The notes beneath the pieces were generated by a model. The model did not search any database. It worked only from the letters and a program-made list of their open reading frames with translations, and was not told where the DNA came from. From the NCBI RefSeq assembly GCF_000194945.1, contig NZ_GL878511.1, forward strand, positions 310,001 through 374,000: 64,000 nucleotides of DNA, in the 5' to 3' direction. Both the position numbers and the translations under genes were made by a program. Position 1 is the first letter of the stretch; each line of letters starts with the position of its first letter. Shown here one piece after another: positions 45,120-54,432 of this stretch. The DNA is from Streptococcus sanguinis SK1 = NCTC 7863. GTDB lineage: Bacteria; Bacillota; Bacilli; Lactobacillales; Streptococcaceae.

Positions 45120-45353
45120 ACTCGTCCTCTCTTTGTACCGTATATTATATATGAATTCTTTGACGAACAAAACTATTTTGCTCAAAATCAGAAAACAAGA
45201 ACTTTATTGGAACGGAGACAAGCACATCACTCTTCATGATATGAAGATTAACCTCACGGATAGTAATCTTAATAATCTTAGAAACAAATGTTGCGTTCTT
45301 ATAAAGGCTTTCTATTTTAACGGTTTGTCAAATAAATCTTAATCTTTTTGTTC
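45120..45353. other. Intergenic region upstream of the DUF1033 gene
   Basis: Holds the DUF1033 promoter and one inverted repeat (AAGATTA / TAATCTT, about 45245-45272). A plus-strand open frame of 69 codons here has no SD or family signature and was not called. Confidence 0.5.
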
Positions 45354-45386
45354 AAAAAAAGTGAGACAAATATCATTTTGTCCCAC
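45354..45386 (-). terminator. Terminator of the polysaccharide operon
   Basis: Reverse strand GTGGGACAAAA pairs with TTTGTCTCAC and is followed by T7, 50 nt after the GH8 stop. Same sequence type (GTGGGAC/GTCTCAC) as the ssbB terminator. Confidence 0.82.
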
Positions 45387-45437
45387 CTTATTGTCTGCAT
45401 GAGCTTAAGCAAAATGTTCATCTTACTCGTTTCTGCA

Positions 45438-46544
45438 TTATAAAGTTTCTAAAGCAATCATTGTAGTCACAGCTGCGTCATAGTAATTATCTGACGGCAA
45501 GCCTTGCATGAAGAGATATTTATTCTGCTGCACCAATTTGCGGAATTCAATGTTGTTGTTAGCCGCATAGAATACTGGAGCAGTAAAGCTGCCAGCCTGA
45601 TTACTATTTAGAGCTTTCCCTTTCAAAGTGTAGCCCGCATAGATCTTTTCTTGACTGAGGAAGAAGTTCAACATCTTCTTCAGCATTTTTTGACTTTTTT
45701 CATCCTTGCTTTGAGCCAAGTTGTAAGGAAGTCGGCAGGCATTATAAGAATAATAGCCATCATTTGCAGATTCAACCGTATCAGCATCAGCTGCCCGAAC
45801 TTTGTCGCCTTCAACCCAGATAAAGTCTGGTATCAAACCAGTCTTATTATCAGCGCTGATTGCTTCAAGTTTGCTGAGCATATTATCTCGGATTGTCAGC
45901 CACTGCTTATCTTTGGTCAACTCATAGAAAGCTTGGAACTGCTGCGGTAAGGTATCAGAAGTCCGCATGAGATTATAAAATTTCGATTCTGCATTTGCCC
46001 AGTTCCCAACCGTCAAAACGCCGTTACTTTCATTATAGTTATATGCCAAGACATCTTTCAGAATGGCCTTAGCCTGATCTTGGTATTCTTTAGCCTTGTC
46101 CGGCCACTGCTTAGCAGCCTGAATCAAAGCATAGGCAATGTAGAGATCGCCGTCTGTAGCATTGTTTTCGTCTTCATGATTGCTCTTTCCGTCCTTAATC
46201 GTCTGTTTCCAAGACATGAGCTGGGTATCTTTCAGACGATGAGCTAGATAATATTGGTAGAGCTTTTCAAAATCAGCCGAACTGGCATCGCCTTGCTTAG
46301 CTGCAGCCACAGCAATCACCATGCCATAACCCTGTGCCTCAGACAGCACAACATCTTCAGTCTTACTGTTTGTCGTCCTGATATAAGACAATTTGTCCTT
46401 GGTTACGACATATTCTTTAGACCATTGGCTGTATATCTTCTTTTTGATATTAGGAGTACTGCCCATGCGGGTGTACAACAGGATAGCAGCCAAAACAGCC
46501 AGAATTGTCACAAACCAAATAAATCTTAATCTTGTTCTTTTCAC
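45438..46544 (-). CDS. Membrane-anchored glycoside hydrolase family 8
   Basis: A 368-residue protein with one N-terminal transmembrane helix (FIWFVTILAVLAAILLY) and an extracellular (alpha/alpha)6 GH8 domain. The acid/base Glu69 is in VVLSEAQGYGM and Asp131/133 in NNATDGDLYIAYAL; GVLTVGNWANAESKF and DSNDG-like ESANDGYYSYNACRLPY are further conserved blocks. GH8 enzymes (BcsZ, PssZ, YdaJ) cut or edit beta-linked polysaccharides made by the linked synthase. Last gene of the five-gene operon, 8 nt after the synthase. Confidence 0.9.
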   Translation of the reverse strand: MKRTRLRFIWFVTILAVLAAILLYTRMGSTPNIKKKIYSQWSKEYVVTKDKLSYIRTTNSKTEDVVLSEAQGYGMVIAVAAAKQGDASSADFEKLYQYYLAHRLKDTQLMSWKQTIKDGKSNHEDENNATDGDLYIAYALIQAAKQWPDKAKEYQDQAKAILKDVLAYNYNESNGVLTVGNWANAESKFYNLMRTSDTLPQQFQAFYELTKDKQWLTIRDNMLSKLEAISADNKTGLIPDFIWVEGDKVRAADADTVESANDGYYSYNACRLPYNLAQSKDEKSQKMLKKMLNFFLSQEKIYAGYTLKGKALNSNQAGSFTAPVFYAANNNIEFRKLVQQNKYLFMQGLPSDNYYDAAVTTMIALETL

Positions 46545-46552
46545 ACTTTCTC

Positions 46553-47863
46553 CTAACCTGCAAATCGTTTTGTTTTAACCCACTTGGTTTCTTTCCGCTT
46601 CAAAATCTTGTCCAAGATAACAGATCCTACTGCATCTAAAGAAACAACGATAAAGAGCTGAGAGTAAGTCAAATAGGACACAAGGGCCAGCCAAATCTGT
46701 TTGGTGGTCGCCTGTCCAAACTGAGAAGCCAGGGCGATATTGATCTGCAAAAGATAAAGCAAAATCATCAGAAGCCAGTTAAAGAGCATCAGCTGGACGA
46801 TATAGATATTCTGAGCATCAAAAGCGAAAGGAATCCGCACATCCGGGATAAAGAGCTGGGTAATCATTGCCGCTACATTGGCAAAGAAAACCAAGTCAGA
46901 TAAGACAATCGCCAGATTGAACCAGAAGAAGATACAAGAATAATTGAACACTTCCAGTTTCACGCGCCAGTTACCGCCGCTAAAAAGATGCTTGAAGTTG
47001 GCAAGAACTACCTCGTAATTTCCCTTAGCCCAGCGCTTACGCTGCATGTAGTAGGACTTGAGGGTTTCTGGCTCTTGTTGGAAGGCCTCTGAATTATAAG
47101 CCAAAGCAATCAGCTTGCCGCTCTGCATAATCTTAAAGGAAATTTCCGTATCCTCTGTCAAGGCACCATTTTTCCAACCACCAATACTCTTAACAAACTC
47201 CGTGTTAATCAAGAAGTTCGTACCTGGAATCCGCCCAATCTTAAAGAGGTGCCACATACCTACGTGGTAAACACGCTGAGTTACAACGATTTCTTGGTTG
47301 ATACAACGTGTCAGGAAGTTCTGGTTGGCATTCCGAGTCTTGTTGCGTCCGAAAGAAGCAACGTGGCGTTCTGGATCTTCCAAAACTTTTTTGACTAGGA
47401 AGTAAAGAGCATTCTTTTCTGGCATAGCATCCGCATCATAGACACAGATATATTCACCCTTGGCCATCTTCAGGGCGTCATTCAGCACCCCTGCCTTACC
47501 TCCCGTACCAGTACGGTCTGTAATTGTAATATTGCGTCCAGCGTACTCAGGCATAGCCTGAACTTTCAGCATTTCTTGATAAGTGTCATCTGAGCAGTTG
47601 TCCGCAAAGAGCAGAACTTCCACTCGGTCATGAGGATAATCCAAATCCAGAATGGCCTTGGTCGTCTGAGCGATAACCACATCTTCATTGTGGGCTGGGA
47701 CAACGACTGTAACCATAGGATAATGTTCCAATGGGCTGGTATCCACGTTGAAGTCACTGCGTTTCATCCAGAAATGCACGGAAGAGCATAGAATTACCAA
47801 AGCCCAAGCCAGAGACATCCAGATGGAGAACAGAGTGACAATCATAATAAGTTGACTAATCAT
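46553..47863 (-). CDS. Processive family 2 glycosyltransferase (polysaccharide synthase)
   Basis: A 436-residue membrane synthase like PgaC, PssC or BcsA. One N-terminal helix and about four C-terminal helices flank the catalytic GT-A domain: VVVPAHNED (55-61), DADA (143-146), LTEDTE (235-240) and QRKRW (274-278), the full D,D,D,QxxRW set of processive enzymes. There is no PilZ domain. With an epimerase making UDP-ManNAc in the same operon, a ManNAc- or GlcNAc-based polymer is the best guess. The ATG overlaps the preceding 47-aa ORF by 8 nt. Confidence 0.92.
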   Translation of the reverse strand: MISQLIMIVTLFSIWMSLAWALVILCSSVHFWMKRSDFNVDTSPLEHYPMVTVVVPAHNEDVVIAQTTKAILDLDYPHDRVEVLLFADNCSDDTYQEMLKVQAMPEYAGRNITITDRTGTGGKAGVLNDALKMAKGEYICVYDADAMPEKNALYFLVKKVLEDPERHVASFGRNKTRNANQNFLTRCINQEIVVTQRVYHVGMWHLFKIGRIPGTNFLINTEFVKSIGGWKNGALTEDTEISFKIMQSGKLIALAYNSEAFQQEPETLKSYYMQRKRWAKGNYEVVLANFKHLFSGGNWRVKLEVFNYSCIFFWFNLAIVLSDLVFFANVAAMITQLFIPDVRIPFAFDAQNIYIVQLMLFNWLLMILLYLLQINIALASQFGQATTKQIWLALVSYLTYSQLFIVVSLDAVGSVILDKILKRKETKWVKTKRFAG

Positions 47864-47999
47864 GACGAGTCACCGCCCTAAAATTTTTATTGACCCGATT
47901 GTAAATAACCAGATAATAAATGAAGAGGACCAAAAAGCTAATAGCAAAAAAGATACTTAGCACCATAGAGATGATAAAAAATACTTCTGTTAAAGACAT
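47856..47999 (-). CDS. Small single-helix membrane peptide, 47 aa, in the polysaccharide operon
   Basis: Found by translating the gap between its neighbours. It starts MSLTEVFFIISMVLSIFFAI at ATG 47999, 8 nt after AGGAGG, and ends NFRAVTRHD after one long hydrophobic helix. It lies 11 nt after the previous gene and overlaps the synthase start by 8 nt, so it is coupled. By analogy with small helper subunits such as PgaD it could assist the synthase, but there is no sequence proof. Confidence 0.75.
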   Translation of the reverse strand: MSLTEVFFIISMVLSIFFAISFLVLFIYYLVIYNRVNKNFRAVTRHD

Positions 48000-48010
48000 G
48001 TGTTTACCTC

Positions 48011-48799
48011 CTAGTATTCTACGATAATGTCGGTTTCAAGCTGACGCTCCAGATTGCTCAAAGCGTCATCAAAATTATGGAATTTGTCAATGTTTTGAGC
48101 GTTCAGTTTTAAACTGCCGGACTGAAACTGAATTTTTTGATCAGTTTTCTTATTCTCAAAGTGCATCATCGTTAAATCGTCACGCACTTTCTCTTGGAAA
48201 TATTCCTTGACTTCCTGATCCAGATCTTCTACCAGAACGAGAAAGTTACCATTGGATACATAGTAAACTGTTTCTACATTCTGGAAGTCCCAGTTAAGCA
48301 GTCGTAAAATTCTCTTGAGCATCCGCTTGTACTCCCGAGAGTGAATTTGATAAAAATGATGATTGTGCGCCCAATGGACCAACAAGGCCTGAAAGGCTGG
48401 AGCTTGTTTCTGATTTACTTTCTGAACCATTTCTTCATAGGCCTCAGCAGCATCTTCACTGTCATCCTGCACTAATCCCAAGCGCTGATGAAGATAGAAA
48501 TTCACTCGGCTGGTCAGCCAAGCACTGACAGGGAAGACATAAAGCAAGAAGAGAACCTGATTGTCCGGTAGGTAGGTTACATCAAAGAGCAAGATCAGAG
48601 TTGCGATAACCACACCCAGAATCATAGCCCATGTCACCAAGAGATCAGATAGGACAAAAACACTAAAAATACCTAATAAAATCAGCGCGATTCCGATATA
48701 AAATATGTTAGCTGCAAAATTCCAACTGTAGAAAAGAATTAGTCCAATTGTCAGTACAAAGACTGCTAATGATTTTTCTAGTCCTTTTTTCCTAAACAT
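48011..48799 (-). CDS. Membrane protein with degenerate GGDEF-like domain
   Basis: A 262-residue protein. Residues 1-108 hold about four transmembrane helices; residues 130-262 form a cytoplasmic domain with the outline of a diguanylate cyclase. In VYYVSNGNFLVLVED the signature GGDEF is replaced by SNGNF (182-186), so catalysis is not expected. Preceding helices (ALLVHWAHNHHF, RMLKRILRLLNWDF) match the usual spacing. Similar degenerate domains act as c-di-GMP receptors in Listeria PssE and Bacillus YdaK, both in polysaccharide operons. Whether this one binds any nucleotide is unknown. Confidence 0.75.
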   Translation of the reverse strand: MFRKKGLEKSLAVFVLTIGLILFYSWNFAANIFYIGIALILLGIFSVFVLSDLLVTWAMILGVVIATLILLFDVTYLPDNQVLFLLYVFPVSAWLTSRVNFYLHQRLGLVQDDSEDAAEAYEEMVQKVNQKQAPAFQALLVHWAHNHHFYQIHSREYKRMLKRILRLLNWDFQNVETVYYVSNGNFLVLVEDLDQEVKEYFQEKVRDDLTMMHFENKKTDQKIQFQSGSLKLNAQNIDKFHNFDDALSNLERQLETDIIVEY

Positions 48800-49949
48800 T
48801 TTTTACTCCTGTCTTAAATTCTTCTGGTCTAGCCGTTTGCTTAAAATAGTGGGCAATAGCTTGAGCAATCCGCTCAGAAGCCTTACCGTCACCATACGGA
48901 TTGCTGGCTTGGGCCATTTTCTGATAGAGTGACTCATCTGTCAGCAAGGCTTCCATCGCCTCTGCTACTGCTTGAGTTTCTGTACCGACCAGCTTCAAGG
49001 TGCCGGCTTCAACTCCTTCTGGTCTCTCTGTTGTATCACGAAGTACCAGTACAGGCTTACCTAAGGAAGGTGCTTCTTCCTGTACTCCGCCTGAGTCTGA
49101 CATAATGAAGTAGCTTTTAGCTGCGATATTATGGAAATCCAACACATCTAAAGGCTCAATCAGATGAATTTTCTCATTGTCACTCAGAATTTCTCTAGCC
49201 GCTTCCTGAACCGCTGGACTCAGGTGAACGGGATAGACAATTTCCACATCATCATGGGCATCTACAATCTGTCGTAGAGTTCGAAAGACCCTTCTCATCG
49301 GCTCACCTTGATTTTCCCGGCGATGCATGGTCACTAAAATCATCTTGCGAGCTGGATTAATACGGTCAAGAACCTCGTGCTGATAATCAGCCTGGACGGT
49401 CAGCTTGAGAGCGTCGATAGCTGTATTCCCTGTCACAAAAACTGTTTCTGCTGGATGGTTTTCCTTGAGCAAGTTAGCCTTACTCTGATCCGTTGGGGCA
49501 AAATACAAGTCTGTCAAAGAGTCGGTCATCTGACGATTCATCTCTTCTGGGAATGGAGAGTATTTATTCCAAGTCCGCAAACCAGCTTCCACGTGGCCGA
49601 TACGAACTTGATTATAAAACGCTGCAAGACTAGCTGCAAAGGTCGTTGTCGTATCACCGTGCACCAGCATAATATCTGGCTTGTTTTCCTTTAAGATATC
49701 ATCTAGCTTATGCAGGATCTTGACAGTAATATCTGTCAGGGTTTGATTCTTCCCCATAATATCCAAATCATAATCAGGCTTAATCTTAAAAGTTTCAAGT
49801 ACCTGATCCAGCATCTGACGATGCTGAGCAGTCACAACTGTTGTTGTCTCAAACAAGTCTGCCTGCTTCTTCAGTTCAATAACCAGTGGAGCCATCTTAA
49901 TTGCTTCTGGACGAGTTCCAAAAACAACCATTACCTTAATTTTCTTCAT
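48792..49949 (-). CDS. mnaA: UDP-N-acetylglucosamine 2-epimerase (non-hydrolysing)
   Basis: A 385-residue enzyme that interconverts UDP-GlcNAc and UDP-ManNAc (WecB/MnaA). FGTRPEAIKMAPLV at the N-terminus, LVHGDTTTTFAASLAAFY, HVEAGLRT, PFPEEMNRQMTD, VTGNTAIDAL and SDSGGVQEEAPSLGKPVLVLRDTTERPE are the family motifs. First gene of the polysaccharide operon, overlapping the GGDEF-like gene by 8 nt. It can also supply UDP-ManNAc for other wall polymers. Confidence 0.95.
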   Translation of the reverse strand: MKKIKVMVVFGTRPEAIKMAPLVIELKKQADLFETTTVVTAQHRQMLDQVLETFKIKPDYDLDIMGKNQTLTDITVKILHKLDDILKENKPDIMLVHGDTTTTFAASLAAFYNQVRIGHVEAGLRTWNKYSPFPEEMNRQMTDSLTDLYFAPTDQSKANLLKENHPAETVFVTGNTAIDALKLTVQADYQHEVLDRINPARKMILVTMHRRENQGEPMRRVFRTLRQIVDAHDDVEIVYPVHLSPAVQEAAREILSDNEKIHLIEPLDVLDFHNIAAKSYFIMSDSGGVQEEAPSLGKPVLVLRDTTERPEGVEAGTLKLVGTETQAVAEAMEALLTDESLYQKMAQASNPYGDGKASERIAQAIAHYFKQTARPEEFKTGVKNV

Positions 49950-50022
49950 TTTTCCTCACCAAAAATCAACATTGTTATATTAACTTTTTACTAAAAAATG
50001 TTTGTTTTAAGTAACCTTAGTT

Positions 50023-50051
50023 ATTTTACCATCAAGCGTTTCAATAATCAA
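50023..50051 (-). promoter_or_regulatory. Promoter of the polysaccharide operon
   Basis: Reverse strand TTGATT (50051-50046), 17 bp, TAAAAT (50028-50023) with an extended TGG. The transcript would start about 66 nt before mnaA. Confidence 0.7.
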
Positions 50052-50677
50052 AGCATGAACTATTATTTTATACTTTCTTAATAGTAATTTACATGTTGGT
50101 AACTTATTTAAGATTATTTTAATTTTCTTAACTTAACTGTAACTTAAAATTGCTGAAATTTTTCGGTTTTCTCAAAAAAATAAATAAAAAGGAAAGAACT
50201 TATAGGCTTAAAGTCCTATTTTATGCAGAATTTTGTGCTTTTTACCTATATTTTTTAATCTTTATTCATTGTAATAAAATATTATTCTATTTGTAATCTA
50301 ATTGTTTTCTATTCTTTATATTTCAAAATCCTCCCTTCATGAATGAGCTAGCTGGATAAATGCCAGCTATCGTTCTCTATAACCTCCGACCACTACCATT
50401 AAAACCAATCTCCTCTTTTTTAAAATTTCAAATCTCCCCCTCCTACTATTTTAGGATTTTTAAAATAGTATAACCTAGCGCTATCATACTACAAAAAACC
50501 AGCTACTTCCCTGATTAAAAATAAATATGGCATCTCGCATCATAGAAAAACTGAAATAGGAAATCTTGACTGTTTCTTCTATAGTTGTTTATCCATAAAG
50601 GAGAACTTAAAAACAACTTTCTAAGTATATTATAGGATAATATTTAGTGGCGAGCAAGAAATTATCGGCTGCAACAA
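50052..50677. other. AT-rich non-coding region between rpoC and the polysaccharide operon
   Basis: About 0.6 kb without a credible ORF. It contains a perfect 10-bp inverted repeat TACTATTTTA / TAAAATAGTA (50444-50470) next to a reverse-strand TATACT (50466-50471; weak TTGTAG at 16 bp). It also has a 7-bp inverted repeat TAGCTGG / CCAGCTA (50349-50369) and several purine-rich SD-like runs with only very short frames. It may hold regulatory sites or an untranslated RNA. Confidence 0.5.
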
Positions 50678-50704
50678 AAAATCCCTCCCGAAAATCGGGA
50701 GGGA
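50678..50704 (-). terminator. rpoBC terminator
   Basis: TCCCTCCCGA / TCGGGAGGGA stem with a 5-nt loop and T6 on the reverse strand, 8 nt after the rpoC stop. Confidence 0.92.
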
Positions 50705-50711
50705 AAGTTCT

Positions 50712-53700
50712 TTATTTAAGAACAATATTTTCTTCAGTTTCAAATCCATCTGGCAGTTCTGTCACTTCGTTGATAATTTCAACTTCATTGACAGCCTGAG
50801 GTTCCAGATTGCGGTAGCGGGCCATACCAGTACCAGCTGGGATAATCTTACCGATGATAACATTTTCTTTGAGTCCGAGCAGATGGTCTTTCTTACCACG
50901 GATAGCAGCATCTGTCAGGACACGAGTTGTTTCCTGGAAGGAAGCTGCAGACAGGAAGCTGTTTGTCTCAAGGGAAGCCTTGGTGATTCCCATGAGGACT
51001 GGACGAGCTGTCGCAGGCACTCCGCCTGAGATAACCACATCACGGTTAGCATCTGTAAAGTCTGTAATATCCATGAGAGTTCCCATGAGAAGATCTGTGT
51101 CACCTGGATCCATGACGCGCACCTTGCGAATCATCTGGCGAACCATTACTTCGATGTGTTTGTCGCCGATTTCTACCCCTTGGCTACGGTAAACTTTTTG
51201 TACCTCAGCAAGCAGATAAGTTTCAACAGACAAGACATCGCGGACAGCCAGCAAGTGCTTCGGCTGGATAGAACCTTCAGTCAAGGCAGCACCGCGAGAA
51301 ACTTGGTCGCCCACTTCAACCTTCATGCGAGCTGTAAATGGTACCACATATTCACCTTCGCCAGTTGCACCTGTAACAAAGACCTTCTTGGTACGAGTAG
51401 ATGCATCTTCTTCGATGGCAGTAACTTCACCCTTGACTTCAGTGATGACCGCTTCCCCTTTCGGATTGCGGGCTTCAAAGATTTCTTGGACACGAGGAAG
51501 ACCTTGTGTGATATCGGTATTGGAGGCAACACCACCCGTGTGGAAGGTACGCATGGTCAGCTGTGTACCAGGCTCCCCGATAGACTGGGCAGCGATGGTT
51601 CCGACTGCTTCACCGACTTCAACCGCATCGCCAGTCGCCAAGTTGATACCGTAACAATGACGGCAAACACCGTGGCGGGTGTTACATGTAAATACGGAAC
51701 GGATAGTGACTTCTTCGATCGCCTTTACTAATTTACCCTCTTCATTCTCGATCTTAAGATTTGCAATTTCAGCAGCCTTGTCTTCTGTGATCAATTCATT
51801 CGCGCCAATAATAACTGCGCCAGTTTTTGGATGTCTAACTGTTTTCTTAGTGTAACGACCATTGAGACGCTCTTCCAGAGACTCGATCATTTCCTTGCCT
51901 TCTGTGATAGAAGTGATGAGCAAGCCGCGATCTGTACCACAGTCATCTTCACGGATAATCACATCTTGGGCAACGTCAACCAGACGACGAGTCAGGTAAC
52001 CTGAGTCGGCAGTCTTAAGGGCCGTATCTGTCATACCCTTACGAGCACCGTGGGTAGAGAAGAACATTTCCAAAACAGACAGACCTTCACGGAAGTTAGA
52101 CAAGATTGGCAATTCCATGATACGTCCATTTGGCGCAGCCATCAGACCACGCATACCGGCCAACTGGGAGAAGTTAGAGATGTTACCCCGCGCTCCAGAG
52201 TCCATCATCATAACGATAGGGTTCTTCGGATCCTGGTTGGCAACCAGACGTTTTTCCAATTTCTCACGAGCTGCCCGCCACTCAGCAGTAACTGCATTGT
52301 AGCGTTCGTCATCAGTAATCATACCGCGACGGAATTGTTTGGTAATTTGTTCAACACGCTTATGGGATTCTTCAATAATTTCAGCCTTATCTTCGACAAC
52401 TGGGATATCAGCGATACCCACTGTCAGACCAGCCAAAGTAGAATGATGATAACCCAAGTTCTTCAAGCGGTCAAGAAGAGCAGACGTTTCTGTTGTACGG
52501 AAGCGTTTGAAGATTTCTGCGATGATATTCCCAAGATTTTTCTTCTTAAACGGAACATTGATCTCAAGCTGTTCAATGACTTCCTTGATGTCTTGTCCTG
52601 ACTCCAAGAAGTACTTAGCTGGCACACCTTCTGTCAAGTTAGCATTGGTTGGCTCTTGCAGATAAGGCAATTCCTCTGGCATAATCGCGTTAAAGAGGAT
52701 TTTACCAACAGTTGTAATCAAAATCTTATGCTTCTGATCTTCTGTCCAAGGCTTATTAAGACTATCGGTTGTAATACCAACACGAGTATGCAAGTGAACA
52801 TAGCCGTTGCGGAGGGCCATGACCGCTTCATCCATATCCTTGAAAATCATGCCTTCGCCTTCGCGGCCAGCCTCTTCCATGGTCAGGTAGTAGTTCCCTA
52901 AGACCATATCCTGAGACGGTGTTACAACTGGTTTACCATCTTTCGGATTCAAGATATGTTCAGCAGCCAGCATGAGGATACGAGCTTCAGCTTGGGCTTC
53001 CTCCGACAATGGTACGTGGATGGCCATTTGGTCACCGTCAAAGTCGGCATTGTAGGCTTCACAGACCAATGGATGCAAACGAAGAGCTTTACCATCAATC
53101 AGAACTGGCTCAAAGGCCTGAATTCCCAGACGGTGAAGGGTCGGTGCGCGGTTAAGAAGCACAGGGTGTTCCTTGATCACTTCTTCCAGAATATCCCAGA
53201 TACGCTCATCTCCACGCTCTACCAAGCGTTTGGCAGCTTTCACGTTCTGCACAATATCACGCGCAACAATCTCACGCATCACAAATGGTTTAAAGAGCTC
53301 AATCGCCATTTCACGCGGCACACCACATTGATACATTTTCAACGTAGGACCAACGGCGATAACGGAACGACCTGAGAAGTCAACCCGTTTACCCAGCAAG
53401 TTTTGACGGAAACGCCCTTGTTTTCCTTTGAGCATGTGGCTCAGAGACTTAAGTGGACGGCTGCCTGGTCCTGTAATCGGACGGCCCCGACGACCATTAT
53501 CAATCAAAGCATCAACCGCTTCCTGGAGCATCCGCTTCTCATTTTGAACGATGATACCAGGGGCGTTGAGTTCCAGCAAGCGAGCCAAACGGTTGTTCCG
53601 GTTGATAACACGGCGACAGAGATCATTGAGGTCAGATGCCGCAAAACGACCACCATCCAGCTGAACCATCGGGCGCAAATCTGGCGGAATAACCGGCAGG

Positions 53701-54392
53701 ATGTTAAGAACCATCCATTCTGGCTTATTGCCAGACTTGTAGAAGGCGTCCAAAACATCCAAGCGACGGACAGCCTTGATCCGTTTTTGACCTGAAGCAG
53801 TTTTCAATTCTTCTTTGAGGACAGCAATCTCAGCTTCCAAGTCCACTTGTTTCAAGAGGTCTTGAATAGCTTCTGCTCCCATTTTGGCTACAAATGAGCC
53901 TGCACCGTACTCGCGTAAACGCTCACGGTACTCACGCTCCGTCATAATTGACTTGTGCTCTAGCGGTGTATCCTTAGGATCAATCACCACATAAGCGGCA
54001 AAATAAATGACTTCTTCCAGGGCACGCGGGCTCATATCCAAAGTGAGCCCCATGCGGCTTGGAATTCCTTTAAAGTACCAAATATGTGAAACAGGTGCCT
54101 TCAATTCAATGTGGCCCATACGCTCACGGCGAACCTTGGCGCGGGTTACTTCAACACCACAGCGGTCACAGACGATTCCTTTGTAACGAATCCGTTTGTA
54201 CTTACCACAGGCACATTCCCAGTCCTTGGTTGGACCGAAGATCACTTCGTCAAAAAGGCCTTCGCGTTCTGGTTTCAGGGTTCGGTAATTGATTGTTTCA
54301 GGTTTCTTCACTTCCCCATAAGACCATGAACGGACCTTATTTGGAGAAGCTAGGGTGATTTGCATACTTTTAAAACGATTTACATCAACCAC
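50712..54392 (-). CDS. rpoC: RNA polymerase beta' subunit
   Basis: A 1226-residue catalytic subunit. It starts with GTG at 54392 ([17 protein letters not shown]), after AAAGG. The zinc site [20 protein letters not shown], active-centre [16 protein letters not shown] (three Asp ligands), ANPKDGKP-like [18 protein letters not shown], and the later trigger-loop region MRTFHTGGV are visible. Normal family length and no disruption. 40 nt after rpoB in the rpoBC operon. Confidence 0.98.
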   Translation of the reverse strand: MVDVNRFKSMQITLASPNKVRSWSYGEVKKPETINYRTLKPEREGLFDEVIFGPTKDWECACGKYKRIRYKGIVCDRCGVEVTRAKVRRERMGHIELKAPVSHIWYFKGIPSRMGLTLDMSPRALEEVIYFAAYVVIDPKDTPLEHKSIMTEREYRERLREYGAGSFVAKMGAEAIQDLLKQVDLEAEIAVLKEELKTASGQKRIKAVRRLDVLDAFYKSGNKPEWMVLNILPVIPPDLRPMVQLDGGRFAASDLNDLCRRVINRNNRLARLLELNAPGIIVQNEKRMLQEAVDALIDNGRRGRPITGPGSRPLKSLSHMLKGKQGRFRQNLLGKRVDFSGRSVIAVGPTLKMYQCGVPREMAIELFKPFVMREIVARDIVQNVKAAKRLVERGDERIWDILEEVIKEHPVLLNRAPTLHRLGIQAFEPVLIDGKALRLHPLVCEAYNADFDGDQMAIHVPLSEEAQAEARILMLAAEHILNPKDGKPVVTPSQDMVLGNYYLTMEEAGREGEGMIFKDMDEAVMALRNGYVHLHTRVGITTDSLNKPWTEDQKHKILITTVGKILFNAIMPEELPYLQEPTNANLTEGVPAKYFLESGQDIKEVIEQLEINVPFKKKNLGNIIAEIFKRFRTTETSALLDRLKNLGYHHSTLAGLTVGIADIPVVEDKAEIIEESHKRVEQITKQFRRGMITDDERYNAVTAEWRAAREKLEKRLVANQDPKNPIVMMMDSGARGNISNFSQLAGMRGLMAAPNGRIMELPILSNFREGLSVLEMFFSTHGARKGMTDTALKTADSGYLTRRLVDVAQDVIIREDDCGTDRGLLITSITEGKEMIESLEERLNGRYTKKTVRHPKTGAVIIGANELITEDKAAEIANLKIENEEGKLVKAIEEVTIRSVFTCNTRHGVCRHCYGINLATGDAVEVGEAVGTIAAQSIGEPGTQLTMRTFHTGGVASNTDITQGLPRVQEIFEARNPKGEAVITEVKGEVTAIEEDASTRTKKVFVTGATGEGEYVVPFTARMKVEVGDQVSRGAALTEGSIQPKHLLAVRDVLSVETYLLAEVQKVYRSQGVEIGDKHIEVMVRQMIRKVRVMDPGDTDLLMGTLMDITDFTDANRDVVISGGVPATARPVLMGITKASLETNSFLSAASFQETTRVLTDAAIRGKKDHLLGLKENVIIGKIIPAGTGMARYRNLEPQAVNEVEIINEVTELPDGFETEENIVLK

Positions 54393-54432
54393 TATTTCTT
54401 ACCTTTCTTCATTTTCTAATCAGTGTGTATTC

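Noticed and set aside
45133-45342. A 69-codon plus-strand ORF upstream of the polysaccharide operon terminator
   Set aside because: No SD, no family signature and it overlaps the DUF1033 promoter; probably chance in AT-rich DNA.
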